This document shows, one piece after another, positions 17,850 through 25,140 of a stretch of 42,218 nucleotides of DNA; the stretch's first letter is position 1, and each line of letters starts with the position of its first letter. The notes beneath the pieces were generated by a model. That model was given only the letters and a program-made list of their open reading frames with translations, had not been told where the DNA came from and ran no database searches. The translations under genes and the position numbers were made by a program. The stretch is from contig NZ_CALWUM010000018.1 in assembly GCF_944384765.1 (NCBI RefSeq), positions 1-42,218 on the forward strand. Reading direction: 5' to 3'. Source of the DNA: an uncultured Agathobaculum sp. Lineage in GTDB: Bacteria; Bacillota; Clostridia; Oscillospirales; Butyricicoccaceae.

Positions 17850-18305
17850 TCAGCCGCGCAGCACCGGCAGCTCATCCTGCGGTGCGGGCGCGGCGGCTGC
17901 GGCGCAGTCATACCAGATCTGCTCCAGCTCGGTCAGCGTGCAGCGCGTACTGCCGTCCGCGCGGTGGACCGTATGCGGCGGGGTGCAGATCAGCTCGTAT
18001 GTCGTGCCATCCGCCAGATGAAAGCGGAAGCTGGCCACGCCGCCGCCCGCTCCCGTATTGGCAAAGGGCCACGGGAACGCCCAGACCGACAGTCTGTCGC
18101 ACACCCACGCCACCTGCGCAGGGTCGGAAACCGTCTTTTTCTCCGCCGCCGCGGGCACATCATAGCGATACAGTTCGATCTGCTCGACCGCCGCCGCGTC
18201 GAACGGCATAAGCGGGGGCGCGCCCCAGCCCCATTTGAGCGCGCAGGCCGCAAGCAGCACCGCAGCGCAGAGGATCACAGTCCGGACGATCTTTTTTCGC
18301 TTCAT
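17850..18305 (-). CDS. small lipoprotein, unknown function
   Basis: 151 aa from MKRKKIVRTVILCAAVLLAAC at 18305; the open frame continues upstream but the AAAGGAGGG ribosome site fixes this start. Lys/Arg-rich N-terminus, hydrophobic helix and lipobox LAAC, so a lipid-anchored protein cut at Cys21 after Lgt modification. The mature part has a YRYDVPAAAEKKTVSD segment and a C-terminal LEQIWYDC. No family recognised. Confidence 0.8.
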   Translation of the reverse strand: MKRKKIVRTVILCAAVLLAACALKWGWGAPPLMPFDAAAVEQIELYRYDVPAAAEKKTVSDPAQVAWVCDRLSVWAFPWPFANTGAGGGVASFRFHLADGTTYELICTPPHTVHRADGSTRCTLTELEQIWYDCAAAAAPAPQDELPVLRG

Positions 18306-18359
18306 ATCGGTTCCCTCCTTTTTCCGCCAGCCGCATTGCTTTCCCTGTATCCGGTTAGA

Positions 18360-18410
18360 CGAAACAAAACCCGCCCGGTTCCCTGCCGGAGCAGGAAACC
18401 GGGCGGGCAG
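18360..18410 (-). terminator. terminator of the NSS transporter gene
   Basis: A 17-bp stem with one mismatch (18370-18386 with 18391-18407) and a 4-nt loop, followed on the minus strand by TTTTGTTT. It is placed beyond MITE-like copy 1. Confidence 0.85.
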
Positions 18411-18430
18411 GATGCCGTTTTCCGGTTTGC

Positions 18431-18590
18431 TTTGGCAATCCCGCAGCATTGGACGGGACACGATTTGCGAAAATAGTTTGCGTCCGGATGCGGCGCGTTT
18501 TGGCGGCAATACTTGCAAGAAAACGCGGGCAAAATCCCGGGACAAAATTTTCGCAAAGCGCCGCAGACAGAATGGTGCGGTGTTGCCTTA
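18431..18590. repeat. MITE-like element, copy 1
   Basis: About 160 bp, clearly related over its whole length to 20057-20223 and in the same orientation. Shared blocks include GCGTCCGGATGCGGCGCGTTTT, GCAATACTTG and CGCAAAGCGCCGCAGACA. The right end (TGCGGTGTTGCCTTA) is the inverse of the left end of copy 2; the left end here is more decayed. Its last three bases (18588-18590, TTA) are the stop codon of the NSS transporter gene read on the minus strand. Confidence 0.75.
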
Positions 18591-19988
18591 GATGGTGAAC
18601 AGGCCGAACACCTTGGTCGCCAGCTCGGAGGCCAGGATGGCCACCAGCAGCACGGGCGCGATCCAGCGGATCATGACCCGGTGCAGCTTTTCGCGGTGGA
18701 AGGCCGCGCCGTTTTCCTTGACCTCGTCCGCGATCACCTTGGTACCGACCACATGGCCGATCAGGATGCAGGTGAGCACCGCCACGATAGGCATGAGCAC
18801 CGAGTTGGAGATAAAGTCGAAAAAGTCCAAAAACTGCATGCCGATGATCGTGATACCCGCCCACGGGCCGTAACCCAGACAGGAGGGGATGCCGATCACG
18901 AGCGCCGCCGCGGTGACGAGCAGGGTCGCGGACACGCGCTTTAAGGGCGTCTTGTCCATGATGACCGAGACCAGCGTCTCCATCAGCGAGATGGAGGAGG
19001 TCAGCGCCGCGAACAGCACGAGCAGGAAGAACACCGTGCCGACAATGCCGCCGAAGGCCATGGATTCGAACACCATCGGCAGGGTGGTGAACATCAGGCC
19101 CGGGCCGCTGTTGATCTGGGACGGGTCGCCGCCGTTGAACGCCACGACCGCGGGAATGATCATCAGGCCCGCGACAAAGGCAAACAGGGTGTCGAACACC
19201 TCGATCTGGGTGACCGAGTGCTCGAGGATGTTTTCCCGCTTCATGTAAGAGCCATAGGTGATCATAATACCCATGGCCAGCGACATGGAGTAGAACATCT
19301 GCCCGATCGCGCCGAGCACGGTCGAGGCCGAGAACTTGGAAAAGTCCGGCAGCAGGTAATATTTGAGGCCCGCCATCGCGCCGTCAATCGTGAGCGAATA
19401 GATCGCGATCAGCACCGCAAGCACTGCGAGCACGGGCATCATGAAGGTGCTCGCCTTTTCGATGCCCTTTTCCACGCCGAAGATGACGACCACGGTGTTG
19501 ATCAGCGTGTAAATCAAAAACCACGGGCCGGGGCCGCTGAAATCCAGCAGGGTGGTGAGCACCGAACCGGTGTCAAACGAGGTGAACGCAGTGAAAAAGC
19601 CGCCGTTGTCCGCCGCGGCCGCGCCGTTTCCGGTCAGGAAGGTGAACAGGTACTTTGCCACCCAGCCGCCGATGACGCAGTAATACGGGGTGATGATCAC
19701 GGGCACGAAGGCTGCCAGCCAGCCGAGGAAGCCGAAGCGCCGGTCGAGCTTTTTGTACGCGCCGATGCAGGACAGGCGCGTTTTACGGCCGATCGCGATC
19801 TCGGTGATCATGAGCGCAAAGCCGAATGTGACCACGAGCACCAGATAGACCAGCAGGAAAATACCGCCGCCATACTGCGCAGCCAGATAGGGGAAGCGCC
19901 ACAGGTTGCCCAGGCCCACCGCGGAGCCTGCCGCCGCCAGCACGAAGCCGATGCGGCTGGAGAAACTGCTTCTCGATTTCTGTTCCAT
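18588..19988 (-). CDS. sodium-dependent transporter, NSS/SNF family
   Basis: Na+-coupled symporter of the neurotransmitter:sodium symporter family, bacterial relatives of which carry amino acids. 466 aa with about 11-12 membrane helices. The signature of TM1 is clear (AAAGSAVGLGNLWRFPYLAAQYGGG), with the unwound glycine region that binds substrate and Na+. The substrate cannot be read from sequence. The ribosome site GGGAG is about 14 nt before the ATG. The gene is bracketed by two direct copies of a MITE-like element, one ending at its stop codon. Confidence 0.94.
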   Translation of the reverse strand: MEQKSRSSFSSRIGFVLAAAGSAVGLGNLWRFPYLAAQYGGGIFLLVYLVLVVTFGFALMITEIAIGRKTRLSCIGAYKKLDRRFGFLGWLAAFVPVIITPYYCVIGGWVAKYLFTFLTGNGAAAADNGGFFTAFTSFDTGSVLTTLLDFSGPGPWFLIYTLINTVVVIFGVEKGIEKASTFMMPVLAVLAVLIAIYSLTIDGAMAGLKYYLLPDFSKFSASTVLGAIGQMFYSMSLAMGIMITYGSYMKRENILEHSVTQIEVFDTLFAFVAGLMIIPAVVAFNGGDPSQINSGPGLMFTTLPMVFESMAFGGIVGTVFFLLVLFAALTSSISLMETLVSVIMDKTPLKRVSATLLVTAAALVIGIPSCLGYGPWAGITIIGMQFLDFFDFISNSVLMPIVAVLTCILIGHVVGTKVIADEVKENGAAFHREKLHRVMIRWIAPVLLVAILASELATKVFGLFTI

Positions 19989-20032
19989 ATTTTGTTGTTT
20001 ACTCCCTTACATACTTCTCTTTCTATTTTGCA

Positions 20033-20049
20033 TTGCCGCCTGGCGGCAA
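20033..20049. repeat. 17-bp perfect palindrome upstream of the NSS gene
   Basis: TTGCCGCC and GGCGGCAA flank a single base. It sits between the MITE-like element and the NSS start, in the presumed promoter region; a candidate operator or a small hairpin in the leader. Confidence 0.4.
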
Positions 20050-20056
20050 AAAGGGA

Positions 20057-20223
20057 TAAGGCAATACCGCATAATTGGGCAAAAGCGATTTGCGCGAATA
20101 TTTTGCGTCCGGATGCGGCGCGTTTTTGCAGCAATACTTGATGTATTGCAAGAAAGCGTGGGCAAAATACGGGCACAAAATTTCCGCAAAGCGCCGCAGA
20201 CATAATTGTGCGGTGTTGCCTTA
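20057..20223. repeat. MITE-like element, copy 2
   Basis: About 167 bp with imperfect 20-bp terminal inverted repeats: TAAGGCAATACCGCA at the left and the inverse of TAAGGCAACACCGCA at the right (18 of 20 matching in all). Large parts of the two halves are also complementary, with a central GCAATAC/GTATTGC hairpin, so the whole could fold on itself. It ends 1 bp before the stop codon of the gene at 20225. It carries a 9-bp central stretch absent from copy 1. Confidence 0.8.
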
Positions 20224-20224
20224 A

Positions 20225-21127
20225 TTATTCCGGGGCCGCCGACGCGCTGAAATCCGCAAGATACGCATAGGCGGTGAGCAGGTTGCCCAGGTGGTAACCT
20301 GCCACGATGTCCGCATCCGTGCGCGGCGGGGCGGCCATGCCGTCCGGCGCCTCCAGCCCGACGACGGACAAGCGCGCGGCGTTTTCCGGTGTCAGCCGGC
20401 CGAGCTCGTCCATGGTGCACAGCGCGGTCAGTTCCTGCAAAACCGACTGCGCCAGCTGCTCGCAGCCGCGCAGATAGGCGGCCTGCTCGGCGTGCCCGTC
20501 CCGCCGGAACAGCTTCTGCTTTTCAAAGGTAGTCAGCTCGGCGTGGATGCGGTCCAGCTGGGCGCGTAACGGCGCCAGATCGGGATAGCGGCTGTGCAGC
20601 ACCCGCTCGTCCACATAGGCGGGCACGGACTCCCGAAAATGCCGGAGCAGATTTTCGATGCGCGCGCGGTTGTTGTATGGCTTGACCACTACGTTGACCG
20701 CCAGCGCGGTTGCCAGACCGATCGTGGTGTCCAGCAGGCGGTTGGCGCCATAGCCGATCGCCTCGCTTGCGGGCGACAGGCAGACCGATACGAACACGAT
20801 GCACGCCAGCGGCACCGCAAACTGCAGCCGCAGCCGGATGCACAGCAGGATGAGCAGGATGATGCCCACGCCCGTGCCAAACCAGCGCAGTCCCTCGAAC
20901 ACGTGCACGAACACCGTGCCAAAGCCCGCGCCGAGCAGGATGCCGAAAAACTGCGTGCGGCAGGTCTCGAACGCGTCGCCCACCGTGCGGCTCATCGCGA
21001 CGATCGCGCCAATGGCCGCAAAGATTGGCAGCGGGGACCCGCGCAGGCTCGCAAACAGCAGCGCCAATGCGACTGCAAGGCCGGTTTTGACCGTCCGCAG
21101 CCCGATATGGGGAAAATGCCGTGCCAC
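20225..21127 (-). CDS. aromatic acid exporter family membrane protein (ArAE/DUF939)
   Basis: 300 aa. Four to six hydrophobic helices in residues 1-140 (GLAVALALLFASL, IFAAIGAIVAMS, GILLGAGFGTVFVHVF, VGIILLILLCI) followed by a soluble helical C-terminal half, the layout of ArAE/YqjA-type (DUF939) proteins. Function in this group is unproven. The start is GTG at 21127 (MARHFPHIGLRTVKTG) because GGAGG lies 8 nt upstream and the promoter at 21160-21188 excludes the longer frame. Confidence 0.82.
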   Translation of the reverse strand: MARHFPHIGLRTVKTGLAVALALLFASLRGSPLPIFAAIGAIVAMSRTVGDAFETCRTQFFGILLGAGFGTVFVHVFEGLRWFGTGVGIILLILLCIRLRLQFAVPLACIVFVSVCLSPASEAIGYGANRLLDTTIGLATALAVNVVVKPYNNRARIENLLRHFRESVPAYVDERVLHSRYPDLAPLRAQLDRIHAELTTFEKQKLFRRDGHAEQAAYLRGCEQLAQSVLQELTALCTMDELGRLTPENAARLSVVGLEAPDGMAAPPRTDADIVAGYHLGNLLTAYAYLADFSASAAPE

Positions 21128-21159
21128 AGCCGTCGCCTCCGGAATAAAAGAATACAGAC

Positions 21160-21188
21160 ATTCTATCATGTTTGCCGGGTTTTCACAA
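21160..21188 (-). promoter_or_regulatory. promoter of the ArAE-like gene
   Basis: A minus-strand TTGTGA (21183-21188), 17-bp spacer and TAGAAT (21160-21165). It fixes the GTG start downstream. Confidence 0.7.
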
Positions 21189-21193
21189 GGCAT

Positions 21194-21222
21194 TTGCCTG
21201 CAAAAGCCGGTTATGATATAAT
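21194..21222 (+). promoter_or_regulatory. proC promoter
   Basis: TTGCCT (21194-21199), 17-bp spacer, TATAAT (21217-21222) with extended -10 TGA, 36 nt before proC and back-to-back with the promoter of the divergent gene. Confidence 0.85.
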
Positions 21223-21258
21223 ACAGAAAAAATTCCTTGTCAGAGAGGGGCACTCACT

Positions 21259-22068
21259 ATGAAGGACTATCGTTTCGGCGTACTCGGCGCGGGCAACATG
21301 GGCACGGCCATTGCCGACGGCGCGGTGCGCGCCGGCCTGTTCCAGCCGGAGCAGGCGCTGCTGTTCAACCGCAGCGCGGAAAAACGCGCGAAAAACCAGG
21401 AAAAAGGCTATGCGGTGACCGGTGACTACACCCAGGTATACACCGCGTGCGAAACCGTGCTGCTCGCAGTCAAGCCGCAGAATTTCGACGAAATCCTGCC
21501 CGCGCTCGCCGCGTGCACGGGCGAAAAGCCGCTCGTCGTGTCGATCGCCGCGGGCGTGACCTTTGCCAAGATCGAGGCCGCGCTGGGCGCGGACACACCG
21601 ATCATCCGCGTCATGCCCAACACCCCGCTCATGCTGGGCGAGGGCGCGACCCAGCTGGTCAAAAACGCCGCCGCGACCGAGGCGCAGCTGGCGAAAATCC
21701 GCGCGCTGTTCGACACCATGGGCGTGACCGTGGTGTTCCAGCAGGAGGATATGCTCAACGAGGTCATCCCCTATGCGGGCTCGGCGCCGGCCTACCTCTA
21801 TGCCTTTGCCGACGCGATGGTAAAAAGCGCCGCGCAGCACGGCATCGCGGAGGACGACGCGCTCACCCTGTTCTGCCAGACCATGATCGGCTCGGCGAAA
21901 ATGATGCTCGCGCGCACCAAAACCCCGGCCGAGCTGATTCAGGCCGTGTGCTCGCCCGGCGGCACCACGATCGAGGCGATGAAGGTGCTCGAAGCGCGCG
22001 ATCTCGCCGGTATCCTGGCTGAAGCGTGCGATAAATGCATCGCCCGCGCCTATGAACTGGGCAACTGA
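21259..22068 (+). CDS. proC: pyrroline-5-carboxylate reductase
   Basis: Last step of proline synthesis, reducing 1-pyrroline-5-carboxylate with NAD(P)H. 269 aa, full length. Rossmann loop GAGNMGTAIADGA, the RVMPNTPLMLGEGAT block, and the C-terminal SPGGTTIEAMKVLE signature are all present. The stop codon lies within a few bases of the right end of an IS200/IS605-like element, but the reading frame is intact. Confidence 0.96.
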   Translation: MKDYRFGVLGAGNMGTAIADGAVRAGLFQPEQALLFNRSAEKRAKNQEKGYAVTGDYTQVYTACETVLLAVKPQNFDEILPALAACTGEKPLVVSIAAGVTFAKIEAALGADTPIIRVMPNTPLMLGEGATQLVKNAAATEAQLAKIRALFDTMGVTVVFQQEDMLNEVIPYAGSAPAYLYAFADAMVKSAAQHGIAEDDALTLFCQTMIGSAKMMLARTKTPAELIQAVCSPGGTTIEAMKVLEARDLAGILAEACDKCIARAYELGN

Positions 22069-22073
22069 CCACT

Positions 22074-22093
22074 CCTCGGGGCAAGCCCCGAGG
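22074..22093. repeat. IS right-end subterminal hairpin
   Basis: CCTCGGGGC and GCCCCGAGG around AA, 6 bp past the proC stop. Confidence 0.75.
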
Positions 22094-22274
22094 GTTCCGT
22101 TGACAGAATTTGCATTGTAACGTACACCGCAAGGTAAGAATACCAAGGGCTTTGGCCCAACACTTTGCTCTGGAGCAACGTCACCGGCGTCCAAGCATCC
22201 CAACGGACACATTAGCGGACGCCTTCTGTCTCTCGACACGGATGCGCAGTCAAACACCCGTTTTTTGTAAATAT
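22094..22274 (-). ncRNA. candidate omega RNA (reRNA) of TnpB
   Basis: The 180 nt between the tnpB stop and the right-end hairpin are noncoding and structured on the minus strand: a long-range 7-bp stem GGCGTCC/GGACGCC (22217-22223 with 22186-22192), a 6-bp hairpin TTGCTC-CA-GAGCAA (22165-22178), and smaller stems GGTA/TACC and GGGC/GCCC. In known IS200/IS605 elements the TnpB guide RNA comes from this place and its guide is the sequence just beyond the right end, here the antisense of the proC 3' end. Inferred by position and folding only. Confidence 0.55.
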
Positions 22275-23957
22275 TTAACTCCTGATGCCGGAATTCAGTA
22301 CATGGATTCCGGCTTTTTTGATGTTGTCGATCATATCGATGGATGCCTTATGCATCCGGTCAAAGGTTGCCAGACAGGAAGCCCTGTTCGGCGCTGAAAA
22401 GTCCGCTGCTGCGTTATACAGCAGGAACGATGAATACCAGTCTCTTTGAACGAGAGGTCCATGTGTGAGGGTAAACATACGCTGGGAGAGCTTCTTTTTG
22501 ATGTACTCGCCTGTCGTGTGCTCATATTGGCTCGCACGGAACATTCTGTCTACCTCGTGGTAGCTGCCGCCGGTGACTTCAAACTTTGATTTCAGATCTG
22601 CCTGAAAAGTACCGGGGCAGCGAGACCGCAGCGATTTACCGAAGCGTTTTCTCCTTTTGTTTTTTTGAGGAGCCGAACCATCTGCTGCGGTTTTTTCCTC
22701 TGGTTTCGCCCTCTTTTGCAGAGCCTTAAAGTTAGGTGGCTCAGTTATGACAACATTGCCGAGGCTCCTGATATGGTTGACTTCTTCTTTGATGGCGAGA
22801 CTACGGCTTTCCGCGTTTTTCCGACAAAGCTCACGAAACGCCATCTGGAGCTTCTTATACCGGTGACTCTTCACCCATTTCTTCCGGCCCTTCTTAATTG
22901 TGCCGTCCTCGTTGTAGTTGTCCGGGTTCGTTGCACGTCGGCTGCGATCCATCTTTCGGCGAAGAAGTCGTTCCTGTCTTTCTGCGTGGGAGATAGTCAT
23001 TCCTCGCTCGGAAAGGTTTTTCAGTCCGACTTCCTTATCCGAGGTGTACGCTATCGTCTGCGTGCCGATGTCGATTCCAACGCGGCCTGTCCCGTAGGTA
23101 TGCCTTGGCGTAACGCCATCGGCCTTGAATTGCTGGTGGGCCTTTCCTTCAATGGTTATATGGATGAATACCCGGAGCTTTCCGCGAATCTCCTTACATA
23201 CGAGGGAGGCATAACACGGGCGGAACGTATCAACGATTTTCCCTGTGGTTTTCATGGCCGTAATGGCATACCGGTCGTTTGCTTTGGGATTATTCATGTA
23301 CTTAACGATTGACGCAACTTCGGACTGCTGAAATTTATCCAGAGACTTAGCGCAAAACGCCTCTTTTCCTACACCAGAGCATTTGAAACATAGATTTCCT
23401 TTATCAAGCGAGAGCCTAAGACCACTGTAGTTTTGTTTTGCCCTAATTTCCGGCAGATCGCCACGCTTCTTGAAGTGGAGCTTCTTGGCCTTGCCGAAAA
23501 GGACTTTTTCGACGCCGCTCCAGATATCTTCTGCTCTGGTGAGTGCGAAGACGCTGCTTACACCAGCCTGATCTTTAAGGTACATCATGTATTTACGGGC
23601 ATCATCCCATGTGACATGGTACGCTTTCTGCATTGCTGACATTTCAGCGGTCACAGCCTTCAAGGCAGCTTCGGCTTTTTTATCTCCTTCGTGTTGTTCC
23701 AGATAGGCAGACAGGCGCTTATAGTTTTTGCGCAAAGCCCTGTACTTTTTGGTGCGGAAAAGCTGATCCATGGACGCTTCCATCTTGGCTGTGAGTTTAT
23801 TCCCGCAGATACGGAGCTTGTCTGCCAACCCGAATGCACGGCGTTTCATTTCTTCTGACATATCAGCTTCCACCACGAGCACATGCCGTGCTGAGCTTTT
23901 GTGAAAAAGCTGGAGCTGTTTTTCGTATTCATCTTTCACATGCTTTTTTCTCGGCAT
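22275..23957 (-). CDS. tnpB: TnpB-type RuvC nuclease lacking the zinc-ribbon cysteines
   Basis: 560 aa from ATG at 23957, preceded by TTGAGGAAC; the TTG at 23972 overlaps that ribosome site. RuvC residues are present: Asp296 (GRVGIDIGTQTIAY), Glu406 (NVVITEPPNFKAL) and Asp506 (VQRDWYSSFLLYNAA). Between the second and third, where TnpB normally carries CXXC...CXXC, this protein reads RASQYEHTTGEYIKKKLSQRMF and TLTHGPLVQRD, keeping the frame of the motif but with none of the four cysteines. It is also longer than the usual 350-450 aa, with an N-terminal helical extension. In known elements TnpB is an omega-RNA-guided nuclease helping transposon retention. Start overlaps the tnpA end by 29 nt. 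Confidence 0.88.
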   Translation of the reverse strand: MPRKKHVKDEYEKQLQLFHKSSARHVLVVEADMSEEMKRRAFGLADKLRICGNKLTAKMEASMDQLFRTKKYRALRKNYKRLSAYLEQHEGDKKAEAALKAVTAEMSAMQKAYHVTWDDARKYMMYLKDQAGVSSVFALTRAEDIWSGVEKVLFGKAKKLHFKKRGDLPEIRAKQNYSGLRLSLDKGNLCFKCSGVGKEAFCAKSLDKFQQSEVASIVKYMNNPKANDRYAITAMKTTGKIVDTFRPCYASLVCKEIRGKLRVFIHITIEGKAHQQFKADGVTPRHTYGTGRVGIDIGTQTIAYTSDKEVGLKNLSERGMTISHAERQERLLRRKMDRSRRATNPDNYNEDGTIKKGRKKWVKSHRYKKLQMAFRELCRKNAESRSLAIKEEVNHIRSLGNVVITEPPNFKALQKRAKPEEKTAADGSAPQKNKRRKRFGKSLRSRCPGTFQADLKSKFEVTGGSYHEVDRMFRASQYEHTTGEYIKKKLSQRMFTLTHGPLVQRDWYSSFLLYNAAADFSAPNRASCLATFDRMHKASIDMIDNIKKAGIHVLNSGIRS

Positions 23958-24360
23958 GTTTTTGTTCCTCAATATATTTTCTTACAGTGGATTCACTGAT
24001 GTGCCCTACGGTGGAGATGAAATATCCAGATGACCAGAGGCTTCCTGCTTTTGCGTAAATCCTTTTGAGTCGAGGATGAACTCGAAACAATTCTATTGCG
24101 CTGATGCTTTTTAGCGTTCGCGCAATGTCGCATGGAGCAACTGTCTGAGGGCAATCAACGAAAATGTGTATGTGATCTGGCATTACCTCAAGGGCCTTGA
24201 TGGAATATCCGTATCGGCTACAAATATCAGAGATCACGCGCTTTAGTGTTTCATCTACACCATCTTTCAGAATAGAGAACCGAAATTTGGGACACCAGAT
24301 GATATGGTATTGGGTTAGATACTTGCAATGTGCAGCACTGTGATACAGATCATTTCCCAT
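23929..24360 (-). CDS. tnpA: IS200/IS605 family Y1 transposase TnpA
   Basis: HUH single-strand transposase, 143 aa. HUH motif as HIH at residues 63-65 (VMPDHIHIFVDCP) and the nucleophile Tyr129 (STVRKYIEEQ). The N-terminus YLTQYHIIWCPKFRF is the family opening. The start at 24360 is favoured over 24405 because it matches family length. The start overlaps the RHH gene by 11 nt, so translation is probably coupled. It should cut and rejoin single-stranded ends at the two subterminal hairpins. Appears complete. Confidence 0.92.
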   Translation of the reverse strand: MGNDLYHSAAHCKYLTQYHIIWCPKFRFSILKDGVDETLKRVISDICSRYGYSIKALEVMPDHIHIFVDCPQTVAPCDIARTLKSISAIELFRVHPRLKRIYAKAGSLWSSGYFISTVGHISESTVRKYIEEQKHAEKKACER

Positions 24361-24541
24361 CTTCGTCCAATGCCTTTCCGAGCTGGTACTTTTCCTGAAT
24401 CCCACGACGCATCAAATCTAAAAAGGTTACGGTTTTCCCTTCCTCAACAGAGTAAATGCGAGCAAGGTTTTCTAATTCTTGTTTCCACTCAACGGGAATG
24501 GAAATATTGACTTGGACGTTGTTACTTTTTGGTCTGCTCAT
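24350..24541 (-). CDS. ribbon-helix-helix-like small protein of the IS element
   Basis: 63 aa. NVQVNISIPVEWKQELENLARIY fits the beta-strand plus helix opening of ribbon-helix-helix DNA-binding proteins; the second helix is LDLMRRGIQEKYQ. It lies first in the element's operon, between the promoter and tnpA, and overlaps tnpA by 11 nt. A repressor of the element or a transposition accessory factor is likely (inference). Site AAGGTG precedes the ATG. An antitoxin-type role is less likely because no toxin gene is adjacent. Confidence 0.7.
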   Translation of the reverse strand: MSRPKSNNVQVNISIPVEWKQELENLARIYSVEEGKTVTFLDLMRRGIQEKYQLGKALDEDGK

Positions 24542-24574
24542 TATATTTCACCTTATCCAACACTTTATACATAT

Positions 24575-24603
24575 ATTATGTATTGTTTCTATGCTTATGT
24601 CAA
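24575..24603 (-). promoter_or_regulatory. promoter of the RHH-tnpA-tnpB operon
   Basis: A minus-strand TTGACA (24598-24603), 17-bp spacer and CATAAT (24575-24580), just inside the left-end hairpin. Confidence 0.8.
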
Positions 24604-24621
24604 CCAAAAAAAGGGCTTCAT

Positions 24622-24641
24622 CCCAGAGGCAAGCCTCTGGG
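24622..24641. repeat. IS left-end subterminal hairpin
   Basis: CCCAGAGGC and GCCTCTGGG around AA, enclosed by a second pairing AAGGGC/GCCCTT (24611-24616 with 24647-24652). It has the same stem length and apex as the right-end hairpin. Confidence 0.75.
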
Positions 24642-24677
24642 TTTTCGCCCTTATCGTTTTTATAAACCCACCCGGCA

Positions 24678-24706
24678 TTGACTTTAGCGCGTGCTTATGG
24701 TAAAGT
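24678..24706 (+). promoter_or_regulatory. promoter of the 24748 gene
   Basis: TTGACT (24678-24683), 17-bp spacer, TAAAGT (24701-24706), immediately outside the IS left end. Confidence 0.7.
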
Positions 24707-24747
24707 TAAGTAAATAATCCGCATCACTTTGCGAAGGAGTGGAGACC

Positions 24748-25068
24748 GTGAAAAATGCAACCAAGATCAAAGCGGGCCTGCTGCTGACCAGCCTCGCCTG
24801 TGCAGCCGGTGCGACCGCAGCGCTTGTCCTGCTGCAGAAAAAGCGTGAAGAGGAAGTCTATCACGAAGCCGAGCTCAAGGCCATGGACGAGCTGGAAGAA
24901 ATGATGCGCGAGGATTCCGACTGCGCTTCCTGCGCGTGCGCGGACGAGTGCGACGCCGCCGATATGCAGGACGCCTTCGACGCCGGTGCGCCGGCGGAGG
25001 ACACCGCGGACGACGCCGAAGCCGAGGAGGACGACGAGGCTGAGGAAGAAAAGTCGCTCGAGGACTGA
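24748..25068 (+). CDS. small acidic membrane-anchored protein, unknown function
   Basis: 106 aa from GTG at 24748, chosen over a GTG nine bases earlier because AAGGAG (24734-24739) is 8 nt before it. Residues about 8-28 form a hydrophobic helix (AGLLLTSLACAAGATAALVLL), then a charged segment, then CASCACADEC with four clustered cysteines and a very acidic tail (Asp/Glu-rich with Ala). Not recognised; the cysteine cluster could bind metal. Terminator follows at 25086-25117. Confidence 0.7.
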   Translation: MKNATKIKAGLLLTSLACAAGATAALVLLQKKREEEVYHEAELKAMDELEEMMREDSDCASCACADECDAADMQDAFDAGAPAEDTADDAEAEEDDEAEEEKSLED

Positions 25069-25085
25069 CAAAAACCGACAGAAAA

Positions 25086-25117
25086 AGGGCGGAGAGACCT
25101 TCTCCGCCCTGCTTTTT
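25086..25117 (+). terminator. terminator of the acidic protein gene
   Basis: A 10-bp stem (25086-25095 with 25101-25110) with a 5-nt loop and a T-run. Confidence 0.85.
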
Positions 25118-25140
25118 ACGATAAAGGAGAGAAAATAGCG

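Larger units (their letters stand above)
22070..24660 (-). mobile_element. IS200/IS605-type insertion sequence with RHH, tnpA and tnpB
   Basis: An AT-richer block between proC and 24748. Near each end lies a 9-bp hairpin with the same AA apex: 22074-22082/22085-22093 (right end) and 24622-24630/24633-24641 (left end), the subterminal hairpins that Y1 transposases recognise in this family. There are no terminal inverted repeats and no target duplication is expected. Order on the minus strand: left end, promoter, RHH gene, tnpA, tnpB, noncoding 3' segment, right end. The exact tips are uncertain by about 10-20 bp. Confidence 0.85.

Noticed and set aside
15952..18021. 689-codon plus-strand frame opposite nadE
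   Set aside because: Pure antisense shadow; nadE has full catalytic motifs on the other strand.
22665..23312. 215-codon plus-strand frame inside tnpB
   Set aside because: Antisense of tnpB; no start signals or known domain.
24350..24541. Antitoxin of a toxin-antitoxin pair
   Set aside because: RHH fold would fit, but the adjacent genes are transposition genes and no toxin is present.
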